Shown in pieces: positions 21,610-31,501 of a stretch of 64,000 nucleotides of DNA. Each line of letters starts with the position of its first letter. The stretch's first letter is position 1. The position numbers and the translations under genes were made by a program. The notes under the pieces are model-generated. The model did not search any database. It saw only the letters and a program-made list of their open reading frames with translations, and had not been told where the DNA came from. The stretch comes from Marsupella aquatica (Eukaryota > Marchantiophyta), in contig OZ316899.1 in assembly GCA_973895155.1 (NCBI GenBank), positions 3,534,001-3,598,000 of the forward strand. Reading direction: 5' to 3'.

Positions 21610-24600
21610 TAGCTCCCTGCTTAATTGTGAAGCATCCTCGCGAACATCACTCTCGGCGTCGTCATCTTGATGGTGGTACTTTTTTACACGATCGTAGCTG
21701 ATTCGCGTGGGGAGTAAATCGCCGGCATACGTCGCAAGCTCCAAAGATCCGTTACGGTAGATCTGATTGACAAGGAAGGGCCCTAACCACCGGGTATGAA
21801 GCTTCCCTGGAAACTGCATGTACCTACTATCGTACAGAAGGACTAGATCGCCTGCCACGACGTCGACCCTCCGTAGTCCTTTGTCGTGCTGCTTCTTCGA
21901 AGTTGCCTGTTTCTTCACGGCGTGTCGAGCTGCTAGTAGCCGTGCTTCTTCTAGGGCTTCAATCTGATAAGCTCGGTCTGACAAACTTTTAGGTTCGGGT
22001 AAGCGATCCCGAATGCTGACTCGTGGAGTGTGTACTTCAAACTCGACGGGTACCAACGAATGTTGGCCGAACACGAGAAAGTACGGGCTGTGACTCGTAG
22101 TAGTTTTGTAAGCGAGATTATACGAGTACACCGCTGCGTACAACTTATCATCCCAATCCGTTTTGTGCGCCGCTACCGTCTTGTTGAGGATTTTCCCAAT
22201 GATACCATTGGCTCTCTCTGTCATCCCGTTGGCCTTAGGATGATACGGGGTAGTCTTGCGATGCTTGACTAGGTAACGCTCCATAAGCTGGGCTACGGTG
22301 TCATTGAGGAAGTGGGTTCCACGGTCGCTTACCAATTCTAAGGGTGGGCCGAACCGGGTGAAAATCTGTTCATATAAGAACCTGGCGCTGGTTGCGGCGT
22401 CGTCCTTCACCGTAGCCCGTGCTTCGACCCACTTGGTGGAGTAATCAATAGCTAGCAGGATGTACCTGCATCTTTGTCTTCGGGTAACGGGAGTAAATGG
22501 CCCGATATAATCAATACCCCACTTTTCAAACGGTGCTAATGGAAGTACGGACGTGAGAGGGTGATGATGAGCTCGTCTCGGGGCCCCAGCCCGCTGACAC
22601 AGGTCACAGCTCTTGATGAAGCGTTGTACATCCCGATGCAACGTAGGCCACCAATATCCGGAGTCCAGAATCTTTCGGGCTGTTGTGATAGCCGTGAAAT
22701 GGCCTCCAACTTCTTCTTCATGCAAGGCCCGCATCACGATAAGCGTCTCCTTATACTCCAAGCAGCGTCGTAACTTCCCATTAACTCCTTCCTTATGTAG
22801 GTGACCCTGTACCATGACGTAAGGCTCGGCTTTCCGTAGAAACACAGCGGCGGCTTCCTGATTGATGCCGTCAGGGATGCGGCCTGTCAAGAGGAAGGTG
22901 ATAATTGAGCCGTACCACGTTGGCGTCCCCGCCCCTACGTGGAACAACTCCTCATCCGGAAAAATATCATCAATTGGCTGATCAACTGGTACGCCGTCCA
23001 GCCTTGAAAAGAAGTCGGCATTGAGGTGTGCCTTTCCGGGCCGAACCCGAACTTCGTAGTTAAATTCCTGGAGAAGTAGCACCCACCGGGCTATCCATAC
23101 CGTTACGTCCGCTTTGTTGACCATGTACTTCAGGCTATCATGATCCGTGTGGAATATGACCTTGTAGCCTAGCAGATAGTGTCGGAACTTTTTACACGAG
23201 TAGATTATTCCCAGAGCTTCTCGATCAGTGGGGGAATAATTCTTTTCGGCTGTGAATAATTGACGGCTAGCGAAGTAGATGGGGTGGTCGCGTCCGTTCT
23301 CATCAAGCTGACTGAGCACGGATCCAATACAGAACCCTGACACATCGACATACACGTGGAACTCCTTATTCCAGTCCGGAGTGACCATGATAGGTGCGGT
23401 GGTGAGTCTTTTACGGAGTTCTTCGAAAGCAATCCGTCTCCTGGGTGTCTCCTCGATCACCGCATCCTTTTTCATCATCTCAGTCAAGGGCAGCGCTATT
23501 TTAGCAAAGTCTTTAATAAACCGACGGTAATACCCTACACAGCCCAAGAAGGATCGTACCACTTTTTGATCTACGGGAAACACCACCGCCATCCAGGCCG
23601 CGACCTTCTCTTGGTCCACCTCGATACCCCATTTGGACACACAATGCCCGAGTAATACTCCCTCCTCTACCCTGAAAAAAAATTTAGCGGGATGTAGTTT
23701 GAGGTTAACCTCTCGGCATCGTTGGAACGTACATCTTAGGTGTTCGGGGTGCATGGCGATAGTTCCAAAGATGGCAAAGTCGTCGATAAATATCTCTAGA
23801 AATTCCCGTAGGAAGTCATGGAAGATATTCATCATGAGTTGCTGAAACATGGCCGGAGCGTTACACAATCCGAACGGCATTCTCCGAAATGCGAAAGTCC
23901 CCCATTCCGTAGTGAACGTTGTTTTGAGCTGATCCGAGAGGCGAATCCAGATTTGGTTATAACCCGAATACCCGTCAAGGAATGTATAAATTTCATTTCG
24001 GGCTACCATATCTAGAACCATATCCGTGAATGGTAACGGGTAATGGTTTTTTCGGGTTGCATCGTTCAGCTTACGATAGTCCTGACAAATCCGGATCTTA
24101 GGTTTTCCGTCCGTTCCTCCTTTTTTCGGTACAATGACAATGGGAGAGACCCAGTCGCTGGCCATTACCGGGTAGATGATATTTGCGGCAAGGAGATGAT
24201 CAATTTCCTCCTTCACTAAGATGGAGTACCTTGGGTTCATGCGACGTTGTCGTTGCCGTACTGCATGGGCCCCCAAATTCAAATCGATCGTGTGTTCTCC
24301 TAACTCGGGGGAGACTCCTGTTAAATCGTGATGGCTCCATGCAAACACATCTTCATATTCCTTGAGCAAAGCTTGGATGGATTTTTCAGCCTCCCCTGTC
24401 AGAGCGTGGCCCAGGTTAAAAGATTTGTCCATCCCAATGGTGTACTTCCGGTAGTGCTCCTTCCTGATGACTTCAACCTGGTTTCGCAGGCCCGGGTCCA
24501 GGCTCGCATCAAGCTCAGCTAACCGAACTCCTCCGTACATGGGTGGAACCGGGATTGGTCTCGGGATTGGAGTTACTTCCTCCAATTGCGGAATGGACGG

Positions 24601-24612
24601 ATCCCATGAGAC
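21577..24612 (-). CDS. Ty3/gypsy pol: reverse transcriptase, RNase H, integrase
   Basis: One uninterrupted frame of about 1010 codons. Reverse transcriptase: KPKIRICQDYRKLN, LDGYSGYNQI, MPFGLCNAPAMFQQ and the catalytic FIDDF (rough residue 265; the usual form is YVDD). RNase H: FHTDHDSLKYM and ADFFSRL. Integrase: HHCC zinc finger (H..H..CDLCQ, about residues 625-670), core Asp in DYIGPF, SDRGTHFLND, and Glu in MTERANG with DX35E spacing; GPY/F module RWLGPFLV near residue 920; no chromodomain. It has no ATG near its start and lies in the same frame as gag, separated only by TGA (24613-24615). Expression as a gag fusion by readthrough, or a recent mutation, are both possible. The C-terminal 10 codons lie within the 3' LTR. 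Confidence 0.96.
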   Translation of the reverse strand, partial: VSWDPSIPQLEEVTPIPRPIPVPPMYGGVRLAELDASLDPGLRNQVEVIRKEHYRKYTIGMDKSFNLGHALTGEAEKSIQALLKEYEDVFAWSHHDLTGVSPELGEHTIDLNLGAHAVRQRQRRMNPRYSILVKEEIDHLLAANIIYPVMASDWVSPIVIVPKKGGTDGKPKIRICQDYRKLNDATRKNHYPLPFTDMVLDMVARNEIYTFLDGYSGYNQIWIRLSDQLKTTFTTEWGTFAFRRMPFGLCNAPAMFQQLMMNIFHDFLREFLEIFIDDFAIFGTIAMHPEHLRCTFQRCREVNLKLHPAKFFFRVEEGVLLGHCVSKWGIEVDQEKVAAWMAVVFPVDQKVVRSFLGCVGYYRRFIKDFAKIALPLTEMMKKDAVIEETPRRRIAFEELRKRLTTAPIMVTPDWNKEFHVYVDVSGFCIGSVLSQLDENGRDHPIYFASRQLFTAEKNYSPTDREALGIIYSCKKFRHYLLGYKVIFHTDHDSLKYMVNKADVTVWIARWVLLLQEFNYEVRVRPGKAHLNADFFSRLDGVPVDQPIDDIFPDEELFHVGAGTPTWYGSIITFLLTGRIPDGINQEAAAVFLRKAEPYVMVQGHLHKEGVNGKLRRCLEYKETLIVMRALHEEEVGGHFTAITTARKILDSGYWWPTLHRDVQRFIKSCDLCQRAGAPRRAHHHPLTSVLPLAPFEKWGIDYIGPFTPVTRRQRCRYILLAIDYSTKWVEARATVKDDAATSARFLYEQIFTRFGPPLELVSDRGTHFLNDTVAQLMERYLVKHRKTTPYHPKANGMTERANGIIGKILNKTVAAHKTDWDDKLYAAVYSYNLAYKTTTSHSPYFLVFGQHSLVPVEFEVHTPRVSIRDRLPEPKSLSDRAYQIEALEEARLLAARHAVKKQATSKKQHDKGLRRVDVVAGDLVLLYDSRYMQFPGKLHTRWLGPFLVNQIYRNGSLELATYAGDLLPTRISYDRVKKYHHQDDDAESDVREDASQLSRELCDAAGTAVNE
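21610..21626 (-). other. Polypurine tract next to the 3' LTR
   Basis: On the minus strand AATTAAGCAGGGAGCTA directly precedes the LTR start TGTGACG. The first element in this window has AAGTGGGGAGCTA at the same place. The tract lies inside the pol coding region. Confidence 0.6.
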
Positions 24613-27453
24613 TCATTTCTTATGTCTCGGTCTCGAGTTTTCGGCCTCGGGCGGTTGTTGGGCTGGTTCATGGTCACGAGGCTCTGCAACGGTAGAAGCA
24701 GCCTCGGCTCCCTGCTTAGCTGGAGCCGTGTCCTCCGTCTCGACGAGTTGTTCATGCGTTTCCTCATCCCCGACAGTAGATGTGCTTGGGGTGGACTCAA
24801 TGGCAGCCCTCGGGTAATTTAGGAGATGTGTTTCGCGGGTTGCTTCAACTCCGAAGACATCTTCCTCGGATAGGGACGAGATGAGTTCAATCATATTGAG
24901 TTCCTCTTCCTCCAAGGTCTCCGAATCATATTCCTCGGGTCCTTGTGGGGTTTCTCCCTGATAATCGTCCATTGCCCATGATACCCGTACGGTGGGTGTC
25001 CCGAACCGTAGCTCCTTCTTTCCCCAATCCGTGACCACACGGCCACCGTACAGCCACGGCCTGCCTAGGAGGACCGGATAAGAGGAGGGCCGAACCGGCC
25101 TCATGACTAGGAAGTTGAGATAGAACTCCACCCCTCCTACCAGAGTGAGTACCCGTGTAAGCATGCCCAATGGAAGTACCCTTGCCCCGTTTGCTAATCT
25201 GATAGCTCGGGCTGTGGGTTGATACGTGAGGTATCCTAACTTGACTGACGTCTCTTCCGTCATGATGTTGATTACCGCTCCTCCGTCTACGAGAACCATC
25301 CTGATGGTACAATTATTAATTTCAATCGAGATGTTCGGCGCTCCCAGGTCCTCGCATATCATGTTGCAATCCGCGGTCCCAACTCGGGGTAGTCGTCTCC
25401 GTCGTCGACCCGTAAGCAACTCCCTCAGTTGCCGTCTGTACTGTGGATTGTTTTGCAGCAGTTGTCCTACCGTTGCTGTAACCGGGCAACTCTTCACGTC
25501 CTCCTTAATATCATAGTCCTCCTTCTTTTCTTCCTTCGGCTGCTGCTTGGCTTCCTCTTGCTTATCTTGCTTTTCTTGCTCTTGTCGCCGGGCTGTCTCG
25601 GCTGCTTTGATGTCCTTATCGATTGCCTTCTGGTATTCTCGAGCTTCGTAGGCCTCCAGCTGTTTCTTTACCAATTCTTCGATGCGGGGGAAAAATAGCT
25701 TCGGGTCGTCCCGTTGGTAGTCATCGTCCTTCTCCGGGGGTATATCTATCGCTGGCTGCACCGGAGTAGTATCTTGCTTTTTCCTGCGTTTCTCCTCGTG
25801 CTTCTCTTCCTTCCGTTCAGCTCTTGTTGACACACGATAGCACTCAGCCTCGTCAGATGGATTAGGGTGTTCCGCCACGTCCACCAGATTCACCCACTTG
25901 GTATTGTCATCCTGCCATTCCACTGCAATCATTTGGACGACCGCATCACTCGTGGTCGGTCCGCCCTGGGCTGGTCTTGCTGCATTTGTTCGAGCGGCCA
26001 TGACCAATGGACAGTTGGCCGTGGAATGAGCTTCCGTTTTGCAGAATTGACAAAGTGGCGTGCCACGGCCATCCCCCTGGCGTCTTGGTTTGGTGCATTC
26101 CCTCGCAAAGTGTCCTGGCTTTTCACAGTTATAACAAACCGGGGATCGCCAAATCCCTGGCTTAGGAGGGATGCTCGGGTTACTGATAACCTGGAAACTC
26201 CGGCCATTGTTTGGGTAGGGGTACGCAGTTCTACCCGCTAAATTATGCGGACCTACCGTTGAAATCTGGTACACGGAATCAGGAGGGTCCTCAAAGAAAT
26301 ACTCCATGGACTCCGATTCGGGACCCGGGTTGTCAACATCATCCAGCTTTACTTGGTGAACTCGGTTCTTCCACCTTAGGCATTCCTGCACCACATGGCC
26401 GGATTGGAAGCACTTTGAACACCACGCATGGGCTCGAATCTCAGATGGCTTCTTCTTCTCCACCGGCTTTTCTGCAAGATGTACTGACAGTGCTTTGAGT
26501 CGATCCATGATTTCGTTCAGCTTGTCTGCTTCGGCAGCCTTTGGATCTGGTATCGTTCTTCGCGCCCGGGGTTTGATCTTCCCCTCCTTCTTCACTCGTC
26601 TCTTCTTCTTTTTGCTCCGGCTTTCGCTCTCTGAGTCACTTCCTGATGAACTAGAGGTAGAGGATCCGATGCTTGAAGCTGAATCCGAACTGGATTCTGT
26701 CTCCGAGCTGGACGAGGTCGAACGATGTTTCTTCTTCTTCTTGCGTTTCTTCTTCCTCTCGTCGTCCAATTCGGAGTCACTGTCACTGAAGGTCTCGTAC
26801 TTACCCTTCTTGCGGCGTGCTCGCTGGCTCCATCGGGAGTTATAGATGGACTCCCGGTAAGTTTTGGCGCACGCTATGGCCGCCTGCATTGAAATTGGAT
26901 TATTCTGGCGTACCCAGAATTGCATATTCGTGGGCAAACCATGAAGGAACCATGTGAGCTGGAGCGCGTCTCCCGGCCTAGGCCGGATCTTGGCCGCAAG
27001 TTTCTGAAACTTCTGAATGAACTTCCGTAGGGACTCCTTCTTTCCCATGCGAAGTTGGCCAATCTTTAATAGAGAACGCTGTTCTGATCCAATGGCACGA
27101 AACTCTTGCAGCAATGCAGCTTGGAATTGTGCCCATGTCGTCCCGGGTGGCAACGAGTTGTACCATGGACGAGCTTCTCCCCGCATCACTCCCGGGAGGA
27201 CGGTTAGCTTAATGGCGTCTTCCCCATTAGCTTTAGCAGTGGCTTCAAACTCATCCAACCATTCATCCAGATCATCCCCATGACGCCCCTTGAAAGGTCG
27301 ATAATGAAATTGCGATCGTTGCGATATTTGTGGAGGACCTTGAGCAGCGCGGGCCATCGGTGGAGCGGCTGCCATAGGTGGTGGTGGAGGTGGCGGAGGA
27401 ACCGCAGCAGGACCGGTCGAACCGGACCCCAAAGGTCCCGGGGGTATGTTCAT
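24613..27453 (-). CDS. Ty3/gypsy gag and aspartic protease
   Basis: A 946-codon ORF with a real ATG (MNIPPGPLG). Order: Pro-rich N-terminus; retrotransposon gag (capsid) domain with FKGRHGDDLDEWLDEFEA and WFLHGLPTNMQFWV (residues about 50-200); Ser/Glu/Lys-rich region; three zinc-knuckle-like motifs, CSKCFQSGHVVQEC, CYNCEKPGHFAREC (canonical CCHC) and CQFCKTEAHSTANC; a charged coil; then the protease active site LVDGGAVINIM with flap-side hydrophobic strands and LGRPWLYGG. The active site reads DGG rather than DSG, common in plant gypsy elements. Stop is TGA, followed in the same frame by pol. Confidence 0.95.
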   Translation of the reverse strand: MNIPPGPLGSGSTGPAAVPPPPPPPPMAAAPPMARAAQGPPQISQRSQFHYRPFKGRHGDDLDEWLDEFEATAKANGEDAIKLTVLPGVMRGEARPWYNSLPPGTTWAQFQAALLQEFRAIGSEQRSLLKIGQLRMGKKESLRKFIQKFQKLAAKIRPRPGDALQLTWFLHGLPTNMQFWVRQNNPISMQAAIACAKTYRESIYNSRWSQRARRKKGKYETFSDSDSELDDERKKKRKKKKKHRSTSSSSETESSSDSASSIGSSTSSSSGSDSESESRSKKKKRRVKKEGKIKPRARRTIPDPKAAEADKLNEIMDRLKALSVHLAEKPVEKKKPSEIRAHAWCSKCFQSGHVVQECLRWKNRVHQVKLDDVDNPGPESESMEYFFEDPPDSVYQISTVGPHNLAGRTAYPYPNNGRSFQVISNPSIPPKPGIWRSPVCYNCEKPGHFARECTKPRRQGDGRGTPLCQFCKTEAHSTANCPLVMAARTNAARPAQGGPTTSDAVVQMIAVEWQDDNTKWVNLVDVAEHPNPSDEAECYRVSTRAERKEEKHEEKRRKKQDTTPVQPAIDIPPEKDDDYQRDDPKLFFPRIEELVKKQLEAYEAREYQKAIDKDIKAAETARRQEQEKQDKQEEAKQQPKEEKKEDYDIKEDVKSCPVTATVGQLLQNNPQYRRQLRELLTGRRRRRLPRVGTADCNMICEDLGAPNISIEINNCTIRMVLVDGGAVINIMTEETSVKLGYLTYQPTARAIRLANGARVLPLGMLTRVLTLVGGVEFYLNFLVMRPVRPSSYPVLLGRPWLYGGRVVTDWGKKELRFGTPTVRVSWAMDDYQGETPQGPEEYDSETLEEEELNMIELISSLSEEDVFGVEATRETHLLNYPRAAIESTPSTSTVGDEETHEQLVETEDTAPAKQGAEAASTVAEPRDHEPAQQPPEAENSRPRHKK

Positions 27454-27663
27454 ATGTCAGGGCGATTGCGAGCCCTCCGAGCCCAAAGAATCGGAACTTG
27501 TCGTGGTTGCACTTTCTCGTTTGCTGGTCAATCTCCTCAAGTAAGCTGCTTGAGAACGAGTGACGGGCATTTACTCATATAAATGCAATGGTTAGTACTA
27601 CGTCCTGATGTATCCTGCCTAGGTGAATACGCACATGTCTCCCCTCTACGATATGTAGAGTGC

Positions 27664-27681
27664 CCCGTCCATCTAGCGCCA
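27664..27681 (-). other. Primer binding site of gypsy element
   Basis: The minus strand reads TGGCGCTAGATGGACGGG starting 12 bases after the 5' LTR end (GTGACA). It begins TGG as expected for pairing with a tRNA 3' CCA. The tRNA species is not determined. Confidence 0.7.
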
Positions 27682-28560
27682 AAACAAAGGCTATGTCACG
27701 TCGTCGGCTTCGGCCTTAACTTAGACTTCAGCTTAGACGGGCACATCCCTCGTAAATCTGAGGGTTCGGGCAGGGAGGGAAGCGCGTAATGCACCTAATT
27801 CACGTAAACTAGCGCTAAGTGCGCCTACTGTTAGATACGGACATCTCCTAGGTATGGTTTGTGTTCCGTCGCCGGAACATACCTTAGTCGATAACAGGAT
27901 CGACCCCGGCTTAAGGACTTCTAAGCCTTCGTGTTGTCCGCCTTCGATCCGGATTCCATGATACAGGTCCTCAACCCGTGCTCGCAACCACATCCCCGCA
28001 AGCTGCACCTCGTGCACGATTCGGGTAGTGCGTTCGGCCCGGCATTGTCACCTATACACGAGATTCACACACACATACACGCGCACAAGCATACAATCTC
28101 GATTTACACGAAGGAAATAATGGGAAAGGATTTTACTACATAGGGGACATGTGCGTACACTTGGTTGACCCGATAGCTCCGGAATGAACAGGTTCAAGGC
28201 CGAGAGAGTATACTACAACAGAGCCCGGCTCCGCACTCGCCCGGCGAGCTTAGTCCTACCCCCTCCCCTTGGTACTCTTTCACTCCCAGAGGCCGGGACT
28301 CCCCGCACATACCACGGATGTCCAACTCTGAGACTAAAAACCCCCCTGCCTCTACCGAGGGGTGCACTAAATACTAAGGGCCGAGGGACGGGGTGTCCTC
28401 TTGCCGAAGATTCGCTGACTAAGGTCCTAACTAAGCTGACAGTCAGGCCGGAAAACGACTGTGTCTTATTAGAAGATCCTAATCTACGCAGGCTGGACAG
28501 CATGGCAGCGCTGCTGTACCTAAGGCAGGTGCCTGTCCCAAGAGCCTGACTAAGCTAGTC

Positions 28561-29613
28561 CTAATGCCTGGCACGCTTGCCAGAGCCGCCCGAATGGGAG
28601 CGGCCATCCCGCTGCCTTCGAAGCCTGTCATTGTCCGCCTTGAGGAGCTGGACCTGGTCTAGCAGAGATTCGTTCTCTCGCCTCGCCGCGTCCGTCTCCT
28701 CTACTGCCTCCTGACATGCCTCCTCCAGCTGCTGGGCGTTGCTCGTCAGTTTACCCGCTAGTTGGTCCTGCCGCTCGGCCTCGGTTTGGAGCCACGCCAC
28801 CTCGGCCTGCAGCGTGGCTATCTCCGCAGTGTCCCGCTGGGCCCGTTCTTCGGCCTCCTCCAGGTCCTTCTGCCAGATGACAGTTTGATTCTTCAAACTG
28901 TCAATCTGGTTCCGGAGTCGTGCAATCTCGGCCTCGTTCCCAGCTTTGGCCTACTCGGCTAGGGCGGTAAGGGCGTGCGCCTTTGCTAACAAATCATCGG
29001 CGGCTGCAACCTTGGGTCGTAGTTGCAGAAGCTCAGCCTCTTGAGCTGCAACTTCGTTCTTTAAGTAGATGGACTCCACCCGGTACCGCTCTATCCTCTG
29101 AAGGGCCTCTGACTGGGCCCGACCTGCCTTTACTGCGGCAACTAACTCTTGATTGAAGAAACAGACTACCTTCCGGGCCATGAACTCCCCGGTATCCCGG
29201 GCAATTTGATGAGAGAAATCTCCCAGAAGCCCGTTCAGAAATGTACCCGGTACAAAGAGTTCCGGGTGGTCCAGGTTGTGCCTGTCCGGAGTTGGGCACG
29301 GGCATATGTCAACACGCGCGGGGGCCGGGGCAGTGACGTCCAGCCCTGGGGACGTAATGTTGGAAGGGGCTGGAGTGTCCTCCTGCAGCAATGTCCGGTT
29401 CTCCGGAATAGCCACCGGTGGGTCTTTGGGAGACCCGGGCTCGGGTAAGACCTCCACCGTACCGACTTCTGTACTTAGCCCGGCCTGTTGGATCGCATCA
29501 ACGGTTGTGAAAACTGACCCATCCGATACCTCCTCGGTTACGACTACAGCTACTTGTGGAGGTGGGGTGGGTGAAGCTGGCGTGTCCGCTGGACTTCGGG
29601 CCTCGGGTTGGGG
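28561..29613 (-). pseudogene. LTR-internal ORF, C-terminal part (5' LTR copy)
   Basis: Matches 18486-19560. It reads from RRPQPEARSPADTPASP through the coiled coil to SHSGGSGKRARH. It keeps frame where the 3' LTR copy has a one-base loss, but has TAG (LAE-stop, near 28951) where the other copy has Gln. The N-terminal part lies beyond element C1 at 41011-42570. Confidence 0.88.
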
Positions 29614-29622
29614 CCGTCTCTC
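29614..29622. repeat. Left 9-bp target duplication of element C1 (CCGTCTCTC)
   Basis: CCGTCTCTC precedes the element and is repeated at 41002-41010. The uninterrupted LTR at about 19545 has a single copy between the same flanks. Nine bases is the classic Mutator-like target duplication length. Confidence 0.93.
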
Positions 29623-29638
29623 TGGGGAATTTACAAAC

Positions 29639-29664
29639 GACAGCAAACAGATAACAGTAACAGG
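29639..29664 (+). repeat. Left subterminal/terminal repeat of element C1
   Basis: The GACAGCAAACAG-type sequence resembles the complement of 40955-40990 and also the sequence at 55069-55095 that marks the left end of C2. The first 16 bases of the element (29623-29638) do not match the other end well. Confidence 0.6.
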
Positions 29665-30297
29665 AAACAGATTCTGGTACCAGTTAAAAGGAGCTGTTAC
29701 CAATGAACAGTGTTTGGGTGGTCGTGAACAGTTATCTTAAAAAAAGGTCTCAAAATCTCCATTTGAAAGTACAAGAATAGAAAACAAAACCACCAAACCC
29801 TCGTGATAAATAAAAGAACAACAAGGAAACAATTTTTTGAAACATAAAAGATGGCTGCCAATTGAGATACACAAAATCCAAGACAAATACAAGTAGAAAA
29901 GAAAGGCCGGAAAAAACATTCGCATATATTATCGCAAAATAGAAAACGCGCTCGGCTTAAGTGATACAAAATGCAGTTATCAACATCAACAATCTGGCCT
30001 AAAAATCCCATCCATGAAGTCACGGTCGACACCGTCGGAGGTTTTCGACTAATACATGAATAGCGCTCGGCGCTAGCCAAAAACTAACTAGAAAACTAGT
30101 CGTTTCTTGGAGACAAGATGCGTCCAAACCCAGACAACATAGTCAAGATCCATTCCCTCCCACAAAATCCGTTGTCGTTTCAATAGCGCCCGGCGCTAGC
30201 CAAAACCTAAATAGTAGACAACCGGGAAAACTCTAACGCCAGAGCTGAGGTCGACTTCAATGCCACAAAATCCGGAAAACTTTAGCAGCGCCCGGCG

Positions 30298-30729
30298 CTA
30301 GCTTAAAGCGATCAGCAAAACGAAATTGAAGCCAAGACCACGCAAACGAACGTATCCCTCTGAAGGTCCTCGACGAACAGCCCTCGTAAAATGTTCATTA
30401 GGAATATTACTGTCCTTAAAATCAACTCGCCCAAACATTTCTTGTACTCTTCGATCGATTGGGAGTACCCGATCAACAAGAACTCTCGGGTGAGACGAAA
30501 ACCGACTAGAGAATGGAGGCGCAGGGGAATCGACAATCCAAGGGATGTTCTTCTCTCCAGGACTAATAGCCTCATCATACGGGAGAGCATGACGGTTCCG
30601 AAAAGTGGAAGTTTCAGTTTCTTCAGTCTCCATCCGCGATTCAAAAGAGCTGAAATGGCTCTCTTCCGGACGCACACGAGAAGGATGAAAAGTTGCCTCC
30701 CAATCCATTGGCTCATACTGACTCGCCAT
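30298..30729 (-). CDS. Small ORF of unknown function in element C1
   Basis: 143 codons from a real ATG: MASQYEPMDWEATFHP, a Glu/Thr-rich part, PWIVDSPAPPF, and RRGPSEGYVRLRGLGF near the end. The stop falls next to the palindrome at 30286-30300. I recognise no family and did not find a clear counterpart in C2. It could be an extra exon of the companion gene. Confidence 0.35.
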   Translation of the reverse strand: MASQYEPMDWEATFHPSRVRPEESHFSSFESRMETEETETSTFRNRHALPYDEAISPGEKNIPWIVDSPAPPFSSRFSSHPRVLVDRVLPIDRRVQEMFGRVDFKDSNIPNEHFTRAVRRGPSEGYVRLRGLGFNFVLLIALS

Positions 30730-30879
30730 GTTTCAAAGATCCCAATCTAATATGTAACCTCTCCTCCCGTAAGAACGTCGTCCGCGAGTGCTATAACCGA
30801 CAAAGGTCAAAGAAAGGTCCACGAAGACTAAGACGCCAGATAAACGTCCGCGTACACTACCATTCCAAAATGACCATCA

Positions 30880-31215
30880 AACTATCATCGTCCCGTTCTA
30901 TTGCCTCCCGAAACTATCTTCGCCTTGGTAACAGGTATCGTCCCGTTCTATCGCCCTGCTCTAACGTCCCATTATATCGTCTTCCCAAAACAAAGTCTTT
31001 CCAAACGAACTATCATCCCGTTCTATCGTCACGTTCTATCGTCCTCCCGAAACAAAGTCTCCCCTCCCGTTCTATCGTCCCGTTCTATCGTCCTCCCGAA
31101 ACTATCATCGTCCTCAACTATCGACGTCCCCAACTCTCGTCGTCCCGAACAAACCTAAACTGAAACTATAGTCGTCCCTTCCGCCCGGTCCCTAAACTAT
31201 GGAATCATCGTCCCG
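30880..31215. repeat. Degenerate tandem repeats (TCGTCCCGTTCTATCGTC units)
   Basis: About a dozen imperfect units mixing CGTCCCGTTCTATCG and CTCCCGAAACTATC. No coding potential. It lies between the small ORF and the 3' end of the companion gene. Confidence 0.75.
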
Positions 31216-31501
31216 AAACTATGGTCCCCAACGGCTTTCCGATGACTGACTAAAGAACACAATCCAAATGGCAGTTGGTATCCAATGACGATGACCGTTG
31301 ACAGGAAACGACAAAGACTAAACGGCCATTTAGAGATTCCATTTGGCGAGCGCCAGGCGCTTGTAAAGAACAGAAGTCAAAAGTAATCAACAAGTAGAGA
31401 GAAATCAACAATTTCAAAGGACCCTCAGCAGAGGGAAATAATACACTTGTTACAAGCGCCGGGCGCTGCTAAAAGATTTAGCCTCAACTACCCACTACTT
31501 C

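Noticed and set aside
24583-24585. Start codon for pol at 24585
   Set aside because: The codon is TTG in a plant gene; no ATG is nearby, and pol continues the gag frame after one UGA.
27694-28550. First reading: short ~0.65-0.85 kb LTRs and two tandem gypsy elements sharing one LTR
   Set aside because: The similarity extends through the ORF to TGTGACGCC, and ATGCA duplications flank 17595-43102; one element with 4-kb LTRs explains everything.
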